From the NCBI GenBank assembly GCA_023252095.1, contig JAHEXN010000096.1, positions 1-10,863 on the forward strand: DNA of 10,863 nucleotides. The letters run 5' to 3'. Below, one piece after another: positions 1 to 5,647 of this stretch. The notes beneath the pieces were generated by a model. It saw nothing but the letters and a program-made list of their open reading frames with translations, searched no databases and was not told the DNA's origin. Positions within the stretch are counted from its first letter, which is position 1, and each line of letters starts with the position of its first letter. The stretch is from Actinomycetes bacterium (GTDB taxonomy: Bacteria; Actinomycetota; Actinomycetes; Propionibacteriales; Nocardioidaceae). The translations under genes and the position numbers were made by a program.

Positions 1-632
1 CGGATCGCGTGTACGTCATCCCGGACGGCATGACGGCGGAGATCGCCGTCGCCGCGATCGGGACCGGCCGCACGGCCGCCGGGATCCTCGACCAGGTCGA
101 GATGGGTCCGGACGACGTCGTGGTCGTGACGGCCGCGGCGGGCGGGCTGGGCGTGCTCCTGGTCCAGGCAGCGGTGGCCGCTGGCGCGCGGGTCGTCGGC
201 GTCGCGGGCGGACCGGACAAGGTCGAGCTCGTGCGCGGCCTCGGAGCCCACGACGTGATCGACTACCTCCGGGACGGCTGGGCCGATCTCGTGCCGGCAC
301 CGACGATCGTCCTTGACTCCGTCGGCGGCGAGGTCGGCCGGGACCTCCACGACAGGCTCGTGCCCGGAGGGCAGCTGGTCCGGTACGGCTGGTCGTCAGG
401 CGAGCAGAACGAGCACAACGATCCGGACCGGACGGTCGTCGAGGTGCTCGGCCCGGCAATCCTCGCGAACCTGCCGCGCCTCGAACGGTCGGCGCTCGAC
501 GCGGCGGCCGACGGCTCGCGCGTGCCGCTCGTGACGACGTTCCCCCTCGCCGACGCCGCCGGGGCGCACCGAGCCCTCGAGGAGCGCCGGACCACGGGCA
601 AGGTCGTGCTCGTCACGGGTGCAGGAACGTGA
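1..632 (+). CDS. Zinc-binding dehydrogenase / NAD(P)H:quinone oxidoreductase family protein, C-terminal part (5' truncated by window)
   Basis: This is the nucleotide-binding half of a medium-chain dehydrogenase/reductase (MDR) protein. The reading frame is open from base 3, and a family member of roughly 300 or more residues would have about 100 N-terminal residues (the GroES-like domain) lying upstream, so the GTG at 9 is not taken as a start. Visible are a Rossmann dinucleotide-binding motif AAAGGLG near residues 42-48 counted from that GTG, followed by the beta-alpha-beta pattern RVVGVAG, the LGAHDVIDY segment typical of quinone reductases, a VLDSVGG strand, and a C-terminal end GKVVLVTG close to the usual family ending. 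Members transfer hydride from NAD(P)H to quinones or enones in the cytosol; the substrate cannot be told. The stop codon overlaps the start of the MFS gene by 4 bases (GTGA), so the two are probably co-transcribed and translationally coupled. Confidence 0.88.
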   Translation, partial: DRVYVIPDGMTAEIAVAAIGTGRTAAGILDQVEMGPDDVVVVTAAAGGLGVLLVQAAVAAGARVVGVAGGPDKVELVRGLGAHDVIDYLRDGWADLVPAPTIVLDSVGGEVGRDLHDRLVPGGQLVRYGWSSGEQNEHNDPDRTVVEVLGPAILANLPRLERSALDAAADGSRVPLVTTFPLADAAGAHRALEERRTTGKVVLVTGAGT

Positions 633-1993
633 CGGCGACGGACGCCCGCCCCGCGACCGGCTCTCCCTGGGACCGTCAGCACGCGGGGGTGACGCTCGGG
701 GTCTTCTCGCTCGCGTTCCTGTTCGCGTTCGAGGCCCTCGCCGTCGCGACGGTCATGCCGGAGGTCGTGCGCGACCTCGACGGGCTCTCGCTCTACGCCG
801 TCGCGTTCGCGGCACCGCTCGCGACGTCGATCCTGGCCCTCGTCGTGGCCGGCCCCATGGCCGACCGCCACGGGCCCGTGCGGGTGCTGAACGTGGGACT
901 GATCGTGTTCTGCCTGGGCGTGCTGCTCGCCGGTCTGGCGCCGTCGATGCCGTGGTTCATCGTCGGACGGCTCCTGCACGGCGCAGGCGGGGGTGCACTC
1001 GGCGTCGCGCTGTACGTCGTGATCGCCGAGGCGTACCCCGGCACGATGCGCCCGCGGGTCTTCGCGATCCTCACGAGCGCCTGGGTCCTGCCCGCCGTGG
1101 TGGGCCCCGGCATCGCGGCCGGCGTGGCGGCCACGGCGGGGTGGCGCTGGGTCTTCCTCGGGGTCCCCGTCCTGGCCGTCGGCGCCTGGTGGCTCGTGCG
1201 CTCGGCGGGTGTCGAGCACGTCGCGAGCGACGTGGGGTCGTTGTCGCGTCGACGCATCCTGCTGGCCGTGCTGGCCGCGGTCGGCGTCCTCACGGTGAGC
1301 GCGGGGGGACAACGTGAGCTCGACGCGTGGCCGGTCGCGGTCGGAGTCGGCCTCGTCCTCGCGATGGGTGCCGGGGTGCGGCTGCTCCCACGCGGTGCCT
1401 GGAGCGGGGCACGCGGCGTACCGAGCATGCTGGGCACCCGGGGTGCGGTGGGCGCCTCCTTCACGCTCGCCGAGGTCAACCTCCCCCTGCTGCTGGTCCT
1501 CGGACGCGACCTGCCGCTCGTCGCGGTCGGAGCCGTGCTGACGTCAGGGGCCGTGACGTGGTGCCTGGGCGCCGTCCTTGCCGCGCGATGGAGTCGGCTC
1601 GGCGACAAGGTCGTGCGGGTCCGGCTCGGAGCGGGCCTCGTCGCCGCAGGCATCGCGGGGTCGACCCTCGCCGGTGTGCCGGAGGTGCCGCTCGCGTTGC
1701 CGGTCATGTTCTGGGGCGTTGCGGGGCTCGGCATCGGGATGGCGTACTCGACGATCTCGGTGCTCGTGCTCGACGCCGCCACGGACGGCAGCTATGGGGT
1801 CAGCTCGTCGGCGCTCCAGCTCAACGACTACCTCGTGACGAGCACGGTCCTCGCGGTCGGCAGCGTCGTGTTCGCGGGATTCGCCGCCTCGGCACCCGTG
1901 ACCGGTGCGGGCCTGCTCGTGGGCCTCGCGGTCGGCGTCGCCCTGCTGGCCTCGCTGACCGCGGCCCGGATCCGGATCACGTCCGTTCCCTGA
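629..1993 (+). CDS. MFS transporter, probable drug/metabolite exporter
   Basis: A 454-residue major facilitator superfamily membrane protein, close to the family's usual size, with about 12-14 hydrophobic segments. MFS motif A is seen as GPMADRHGPVR (residues 75-85) in the loop after the second helix, and a motif C-like stretch LPAVVGPGIA (about 154-163) marks it as an antiporter-type exporter of the DHA group; a tryptophan-rich GWRWVF follows at 171-176. A hydrophilic central loop lies near residues 192-210. The GTG start at 629 overlaps the previous stop by 4 bases, with AGGA (623-626) just upstream, so it is probably translated by coupling to the oxidoreductase. Such pairs often modify and export one compound, but the substrate is unknown. 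The stop codon lies inside the left arm of a long inverted repeat. Confidence 0.88.
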   Translation: MTATDARPATGSPWDRQHAGVTLGVFSLAFLFAFEALAVATVMPEVVRDLDGLSLYAVAFAAPLATSILALVVAGPMADRHGPVRVLNVGLIVFCLGVLLAGLAPSMPWFIVGRLLHGAGGGALGVALYVVIAEAYPGTMRPRVFAILTSAWVLPAVVGPGIAAGVAATAGWRWVFLGVPVLAVGAWWLVRSAGVEHVASDVGSLSRRRILLAVLAAVGVLTVSAGGQRELDAWPVAVGVGLVLAMGAGVRLLPRGAWSGARGVPSMLGTRGAVGASFTLAEVNLPLLLVLGRDLPLVAVGAVLTSGAVTWCLGAVLAARWSRLGDKVVRVRLGAGLVAAGIAGSTLAGVPEVPLALPVMFWGVAGLGIGMAYSTISVLVLDAATDGSYGVSSSALQLNDYLVTSTVLAVGSVVFAGFAASAPVTGAGLLVGLAVGVALLASLTAARIRITSVP

Positions 1994-2072
1994 GGTGCGA
2001 CGAGCTCTGCGAGGAGCCTCGAAGGGTCGCGGCCAGGCTTCGAGGCTCGCTCGTTCCTCGCTCACACCTCAG
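1990..2072. repeat. 35-base-arm imperfect inverted repeat between convergent genes; probable bidirectional terminator or dispersed repeat
   Basis: Arms 1990-2024 and 2038-2072 are reverse complements of each other with few differences, around a 13-base loop. The outer ends CTGAGGTG (1990-1997) and CACCTCAG (2065-2072) pair perfectly, as do the inner ends GAGCCTCGAAG (2014-2024) and CTTCGAGGCTC (2038-2048). The middle portions pair as CGAG/CTCG blocks with single-base bulges. The TGA stop of the MFS gene (1991-1993) is part of the outer arm. No T tract follows on either strand. Its place between the 3' ends of the MFS gene and the minus-strand SCO1664-family gene fits a two-way terminator; the length and conserved ends also fit a dispersed intergenic repeat. 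Confidence 0.75.
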
Positions 2073-2089
2073 CCAGCGGGGGAAGTCGG

Positions 2090-2863
2090 CTAGAACGGCG
2101 GCCAGGGTACGGCCGGCATGTGGCCGCTGGGGGCGGGGAAGATCGCCGCGTCGTGCAGGTGGTCGCACCGCTCGGCGAGCGCGTCGATCTCCTCGGTGGT
2201 CACGTGCTCGGCGAGGGCTGCGCCGAGGTCGCCCGCCAGGGCGTCTCGGACCCGATCGACACCGGCGAGCTCCTCGTCGCTGAGCGGCTCGCCGATCCAC
2301 CCCCACAGCACGGTGCGCAGCTTCGGCTCGGCGTGGAAGGTCAGTCCGTGGTCGATGCCGTGCCGGTGGCCGTCGGGCATCTCGAGGACGTGCCCGCCCT
2401 TGCGGTCGGCGTTGTTGACCACGACGTCGAACACGGCCATGCGGCGCAGGACGGTGGACTCCTCGTGGACGAGGGAGACCACGTTCTCCTGCGCGTCGAG
2501 ACCGTCGAAGACGTGGTGCCACCCGTCCAGCAGCTGGCCGGCGGGGACGATCGTGACGGCCTCCTGCGCCTGGTCCGGCTCACGCCAGAGCTGCACCATG
2601 CCAGGTCCCAGCGGGCCGTCGCGCAGCCACGTGCGTGGCACGAGATCCCAGCCCATGACCTCCGACACGAGGTAGGCGGCCACCTCGCGCCCCGCGAGCG
2701 TGCCGTCGGGGAAGTCCCACAGCGGTCGCTCGCCCGCGACGGGCTTGTAGGCCACGTCGACGGCGGCCTCTCCCTCGCCGATGCGCCCCGCCAGGGTCAC
2801 GTTCGACGCGGACCGGATCTGCGCCGTGAGCGTCAGCTCGTCGTGGGCGAGGTCGGGACTCAC
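2090..2863 (-). CDS. SCO1664 family protein (kinase-like, distantly related to PI3/PI4-kinase fold)
   Basis: A 257-residue protein of the actinobacterial SCO1664 family (TIGR03843 as I recall it), noted for distant similarity to phosphatidylinositol 3-/4-kinases. In the sequence, a candidate ATP-binding lysine lies in VAYKPVAGE (K40), a catalytic-loop-like NNADRKGGH has D153, and a metal-binding DFG-like element GIDHGLTF has D171, in the order expected of a kinase fold. The C-terminal third is mostly helical. No membrane segment or signal peptide is seen. I chose the GTG at 2863 because it overlaps the stop of the DUF3090 gene as GTGA and matches the domain start; the frame runs open further upstream but would overlap that gene. 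It is the last gene of the trio, so coupling to DUF3090 is likely. The phosphorylated substrate is unknown. Confidence 0.85.
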   Translation of the reverse strand: MSPDLAHDELTLTAQIRSASNVTLAGRIGEGEAAVDVAYKPVAGERPLWDFPDGTLAGREVAAYLVSEVMGWDLVPRTWLRDGPLGPGMVQLWREPDQAQEAVTIVPAGQLLDGWHHVFDGLDAQENVVSLVHEESTVLRRMAVFDVVVNNADRKGGHVLEMPDGHRHGIDHGLTFHAEPKLRTVLWGWIGEPLSDEELAGVDRVRDALAGDLGAALAEHVTTEEIDALAERCDHLHDAAIFPAPSGHMPAVPWPPF

Positions 2864-3432
2864 CGGAACCCGTCGGGGAGCTCGCAGACGTGGTCGTCCT
2901 CCATGGGTTCCCCGCACAGCGAGCACACCGGTCGGCCGGCGCCGACGATGTCGCGGGCCCGCTTCGCGAACGCCCGCGCGCTGCCGACGGGGATCTTGAC
3001 CCGCAGGAGCTCCTCGGGCTCGAGGTCGATCTCGACGACCTCGGCATCGAGCTGGGACGCGAGGTCGTCGAGCTCGATCTCGGCGATCGCGAACGCCTCG
3101 ATCACGATCTGCGAGGTCGCCGGGTCCCAGCCGAGGCTCATGGTGCCGGCACGGAACAGGTCGTCGACCGGCTCGTCGAGCGGGTCGACGTCGTCGAGCT
3201 CGACGGGAGTGCCGCTGGGCACGCTGAACGGGTTGCCGTCCTCGGCCATCAGGGTGTCGAGCACCTCGTCGATGCGATCGGCCAGGGCCGCCGCCTGCTG
3301 CTTCTCGAGCGACACGCTCAGGACGTCGAGCCCCGTCTTGACCTGGAGGAAGAAGGTGCGCTGACCGGGTTCGCCGACGGTGCCGACCACGAAGCGGTCC
3401 GGCCAGTCGAAGGCATGCACGGTGGGGGACAT
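2860..3432 (-). CDS. DUF3090 family protein with C-terminal zinc-knuckle-like motif
   Basis: A 190-residue protein of a family restricted mainly to Actinobacteria (DUF3090/TIGR03847) and of unknown function. The body is acidic, with alternating strands and helices (for example residues 27-41 and 108-150). The C-terminus holds C170-x2-C173 and, after seven residues, H181-x-C183, a set of four potential zinc ligands near the end of the chain. The frame is open further upstream; I chose the ATG at 3432 because GGGAAG lies just before it and because the start leaves a 10-base gap after the stop of the phosphatase gene. It is the middle gene of the trio, with its stop overlapped by the start of the SCO1664-family gene. 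No enzymatic motif is visible; a structural or partner role beside the kinase-like protein is only inference. Confidence 0.87.
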   Translation of the reverse strand: MSPTVHAFDWPDRFVVGTVGEPGQRTFFLQVKTGLDVLSVSLEKQQAAALADRIDEVLDTLMAEDGNPFSVPSGTPVELDDVDPLDEPVDDLFRAGTMSLGWDPATSQIVIEAFAIAEIELDDLASQLDAEVVEIDLEPEELLRVKIPVGSARAFAKRARDIVGAGRPVCSLCGEPMEDDHVCELPDGFR

Positions 3433-3440
3433 GCTTCCCA
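3433..3440 (-). promoter_or_regulatory. Ribosome binding site deciding the DUF3090 start
   Basis: On the minus strand the bases just before the ATG at 3432 read TGGGAAGC. The purine-rich GGGAAG is the only Shine-Dalgarno-like run near the possible starts and favours this ATG over an in-frame ATG three codons upstream (3441). Confidence 0.4.
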
Positions 3441-3442
3441 TG

Positions 3443-4162
3443 CTAGGAGCGTCCCCCTGGAGCCGCTGCGGGCCCGGCCCCTCCGCCCACCGCGGCGTCC
3501 TCGTCAGGTGCTGACGCATCGGGGGCGGGAGCGAGCCAGGCGAGGTCTCCGGCGTGCGTGTTGACGCTGACCACGTGGGGTCGCGAGCGTCCGTAGCGGA
3601 TGATCGTGACCGAGGCCGGATCGGCCTGGATCCGCTGGAACAGGTCGAGGTGCATGCCGTAGGCGTCGGCGACGAGCGCCTTGATGATGTCGCCGTGACT
3701 CACGGCGGCCCAGACGGCGCCCTTGCCGTGCTCGGCCTCGATCGCGGCGTCGTGCGCGCGGATCGCTGCGACCGCGCGCGACTGCATCGTGTGGATCGAC
3801 TCCCCGCCGGGGAACGCGGCGGCCGAGGGGTGACGCTGCACGGTCTCCCACAGGTCCTCGCCGGCGAGGTCGACGAGGGGCCGGCCCTGCCAGTCGCCGT
3901 AGTCGCACTCCGAGATCGCCTCGTCGACCGTGACCTCGGGAGGAGTCGCCTGGCGGCGCCGGATCTCCTCGGTCGTCTGGCGGCAGCGCTCGAGCGGGCT
4001 CGAGACGATCGCCGCGAGCGGCACGACCGCGAGGCGTTCGCCCGTGCGGGCGGCCTGCTCCTCGCCGGTCTCGTCGAGCAGGACGCCCGGGGTGCGGCCG
4101 GCGAGGACGCCGGTCGCGTTGGCGGTCGTCCGGCCGTGGCGGACGAGGATCACGGTGGCCAT
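3443..4162 (-). CDS. MSMEG_4193 family histidine phosphatase / putative phosphomutase
   Basis: A 239-residue member of the histidine phosphatase (phosphoglycerate mutase-like) superfamily. The catalytic motif LVRHGRT is at the N-terminus (R8, H9, G10), SSPLERC gives R59 of the phosphate pocket, SECDYGDWQGR (84-94) carries the acidic proton-donor region, and SHGD gives the second histidine H156, so the active site looks intact. The last 30 or so residues are Ala/Pro/Gly-rich and probably disordered. In this family H9 would be transiently phosphorylated while a phosphate ester is hydrolysed or moved. It leads the conserved actinobacterial trio with DUF3090 and a kinase-like protein; that context is why the family was named a probable phosphomutase. 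From memory, Rv2135c, Rv2134c and Rv2133c of M. tuberculosis are the equivalents. The true substrate is unknown. A -10-like hexamer sits six bases before the ATG. Confidence 0.9.
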   Translation of the reverse strand: MATVILVRHGRTTANATGVLAGRTPGVLLDETGEEQAARTGERLAVVPLAAIVSSPLERCRQTTEEIRRRQATPPEVTVDEAISECDYGDWQGRPLVDLAGEDLWETVQRHPSAAAFPGGESIHTMQSRAVAAIRAHDAAIEAEHGKGAVWAAVSHGDIIKALVADAYGMHLDLFQRIQADPASVTIIRYGRSRPHVVSVNTHAGDLAWLAPAPDASAPDEDAAVGGGAGPAAAPGGRS

Positions 4163-4168
4163 GGTGCG

Positions 4169-4198
4169 AGCCTAGGTGTGGGCCCGTAGCGGGGTCAG
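4169..4198 (-). promoter_or_regulatory. Candidate promoter of the phosphatase-DUF3090-kinase trio, leaderless
   Basis: Read on the minus strand, CTGACC (4198-4193) and TAGGCT (4174-4169) are separated by 18 bases, a reasonable -35/-10 pair. The -10 ends six bases before the ATG at 4162, so transcription would start at or next to the start codon; no Shine-Dalgarno run is present. The -35 contains the stop codon of the upstream GNAT gene, so the trio could be transcribed separately from it. Confidence 0.42.
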
Positions 4199-4644
4199 GA
4201 CGGCGGCGGGTCGAGGCTCTTCTCGAGCTTCTTCGCCAGCTGGCGGTAACCGCGTCGGTCGTAGAACGCGTGAGCGCCCTCACGCTCGAGCGACGACGCG
4301 ACCGTGATGCGCTGGCAGGACCATGTCTCGGCCCAGCCCTCGACCGCGCCGACGAGCGCGGTGGCGGCACCGGACCGGCGGTGTGTCGCCGAGACGACCA
4401 GTGCGGTGATCTCCGCGACGGGTCGGTCGAGCTCGTAGGGGTGGAAAACGTGACCGGCGACGAACCCGACGGCGTCGCCCTCGTCCTGCTCGTCCGCAGT
4501 CAGGACCCATGCGGCGTCGGCCTCGCGGGGCGCCCGCTCCGCCAGTCGTGCGGCCACCACCGCCGGCGACACGGGGTAGCCCAGCTCACCCAAGAGCGCA
4601 GCGACAGCCGCTGCGTCGTCCGGTCGCACTGGTCGGACCTTCAT
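4195..4644 (-). CDS. GNAT family N-acetyltransferase
   Basis: A 149-residue single-domain GNAT protein, the usual length for the family. It would transfer an acetyl group from acetyl-CoA to an amine in the cytosol. The N-terminus MKVRPVRPDDAAAV is the typical first strand and helix, EITALVVSATHRRSGAATAL (78-97) is motif A with the pyrophosphate-binding pattern R89-x-x-G92-x-A94, and AHAFYDRRGYRQLAKKLEK (124-142) is the conserved FYxxxGY motif B. The acceptor cannot be read from the sequence. The frame is open upstream past 4900, but the ATG at 4644 matches the domain start and is preceded by a good -10 hexamer. The gene is divergent from the crotonase gene (67-base gap) and lies 32 bases before the phosphatase-led trio, so read-through into the trio is possible. 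Confidence 0.88.
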   Translation of the reverse strand: MKVRPVRPDDAAAVAALLGELGYPVSPAVVAARLAERAPREADAAWVLTADEQDEGDAVGFVAGHVFHPYELDRPVAEITALVVSATHRRSGAATALVGAVEGWAETWSCQRITVASSLEREGAHAFYDRRGYRQLAKKLEKSLDPPPS

Positions 4645-4651
4645 GCTCACG

Positions 4652-4657
4652 ATCGTA
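4652..4657 (-). promoter_or_regulatory. Candidate -10 element of the GNAT gene, leaderless
   Basis: Minus-strand TACGAT matches the actinobacterial TANNNT -10 pattern and ends seven bases before the ATG at 4644. No Shine-Dalgarno run lies between. No convincing -35 was found, which is common for such promoters. Confidence 0.42.
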
Positions 4658-4699
4658 GGAGATCCTCGGCATCGACCGCGATCGCACGACAAGGTCTGG

Positions 4700-4705
4700 C
4701 ACGGT
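4700..4705 (+). promoter_or_regulatory. Weak candidate -10 element of the crotonase-family gene
   Basis: CACGGT ends six bases before the ATG at 4712 and resembles TANNNT except for the first base. No Shine-Dalgarno sequence is present, which fits a leaderless transcript, but the match is poor. Confidence 0.2.
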
Positions 4706-4711
4706 GCTGTC

Positions 4712-5479
4712 ATGAGCATCGACGTGGAACGCCACGGACCGGTCACGGTCGTCACCATCAACCGCCCCGAGGTCCGCAATGCGGTCGACACCGAGCACGC
4801 CCACGCGCTGCACGCCGCGTTCCGTGAGTTCGACGCCGACGACTCCGCCAGTGTGGCGGTCCTGGCGGGGGCCGGCGGCACCTTTTGTGCAGGCGCCGAC
4901 CTCGGCGCGGTCAGCGAGGGACGGATGCACGTGGAGCCGCCGGGGGGCGACGACGTCCCGGGGCCGATGGGCCCGACCCGCCTGCTCCTGGGCAAGCCGG
5001 TCGTGGCCGCTGTCGACGGGCACGCCGTGGCAGGTGGGCTCGAGCTCGCGCTGTGGTGCGACCTGCGGGTCGTCGACCCGGCCGCGGTGTTCGGCGTCTA
5101 CTGCCGACGCTGGGGCGTGCCGTTGATCGATGGCGGAACGGTGCGCCTGCCCCGGCTCATCGGTCAGTCGCGGGCGCTGGACCTCGTGCTGACGGGACGT
5201 GCGGTCGAGTCCGACGAGGCATTGGCGATCGGCCTGGCGAACCGCGTCAGCCCGGCGGGTGGGGTGCTGGACGCCGCGATCGAGCTCGCCGAGCAGCTGG
5301 CCGCGTTCCCGCAGACCTGCCTGCGGCAGGACCGGCTCTCGGTCCACGAGCAGGACGGTCTCGACCTCCCGGCGGCGATCGGCGCCGAGTGGGAGCACGG
5401 GGTCGCGTCGCTGCAGGAGGCCACCGCCGGCGCCGCCCGCTTCGCCGGTGGCGAGGGCCGGCACGGCACGTTCACCTGA
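4712..5479 (+). CDS. Crotonase/enoyl-CoA hydratase family protein lacking one catalytic glutamate
   Basis: A 255-residue protein of the crotonase superfamily, which binds acyl-CoA thioesters and stabilises an enolate in an oxyanion hole. Both oxyanion-hole segments are present: GGTFCAGADL (55-64) and GHAVAGGLELALWCDLR (103-119). E111 in GGLELAL matches the first catalytic Glu of rat mitochondrial crotonase (E144). At the place of the second (E164, in FGQPE), this protein has FGVYCRRWG, with C131 replacing the Glu. Straight 2-enoyl-CoA hydration is therefore doubtful; isomerase, hydrolase or another crotonase activity is possible. The C-terminal helices (about 200-245) look complete. I chose the ATG at 4712 because an in-frame ATG at 4643 lies upstream of the domain and overlaps the divergent GNAT start. 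It is a single gene, ending five bases before the 24-base repeat array. Confidence 0.88.
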   Translation: MSIDVERHGPVTVVTINRPEVRNAVDTEHAHALHAAFREFDADDSASVAVLAGAGGTFCAGADLGAVSEGRMHVEPPGGDDVPGPMGPTRLLLGKPVVAAVDGHAVAGGLELALWCDLRVVDPAAVFGVYCRRWGVPLIDGGTVRLPRLIGQSRALDLVLTGRAVESDEALAIGLANRVSPAGGVLDAAIELAEQLAAFPQTCLRQDRLSVHEQDGLDLPAAIGAEWEHGVASLQEATAGAARFAGGEGRHGTFT

Positions 5480-5483
5480 TCGC

Positions 5484-5619
5484 CGGGCGGTGGATTCGCC
5501 ACCGAAAACGGTCCATCCGGGGCGGGGCGGTGGATCTTCCACCGAATGCGGCGGTATTCGGTGGTAGATCCACCGCCCCGCGGGCCTGCGGTTCCTTTCG
5601 GTGGTGGATCCACCGCCCC
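5484..5619. repeat. Mirror-symmetric array of four 24-base palindromic units between convergent genes
   Basis: Four copies of one unit occupy 5484-5507 and 5524-5547 (forward), then 5556-5579 and 5596-5619 (reverse). The unit reads GGGGCGGTGGAT, three variable bases, then CCACCGAAT or CCACCGAAA. The first copy begins C instead of G; the two inner copies differ by one base in the variable triplet. Each unit can itself fold through CGGTGG/CCACCG with a 5-base loop. Neighbouring same-direction units start exactly 40 bases apart on both sides, so the array is symmetric about 5551/5552, while the 16-base spacers between units are not similar. It fills nearly all of the 168-base gap between the 3' ends of the crotonase gene and purT. 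A bidirectional terminator or a REP-like mobile repeat cluster are the leading readings. Confidence 0.93.
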
Positions 5620-5647
5620 CACAGCGGGCGCCTCGGGCAGGCGGGCC

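Noticed and set aside
263..1312. Long minus-strand open frame opposite the oxidoreductase and MFS genes
   Set aside because: Its translation is a charged, repetitive Arg/Asp/His-rich string with no recognisable domain, and the plus-strand genes account for the coding signal.
4696..4711. A sigma-54-like string TGGCAC followed by TGCTGTC before the crotonase start
   Set aside because: The downstream half fits poorly and Actinobacteria generally lack sigma-54.
5484..5619. CRISPR-like repeat array
   Set aside because: Only four units, in alternating direction sense (two forward, two reverse), with 16- and 8-base spacers and no cas gene; this is a palindromic repeat cluster, not a CRISPR array.
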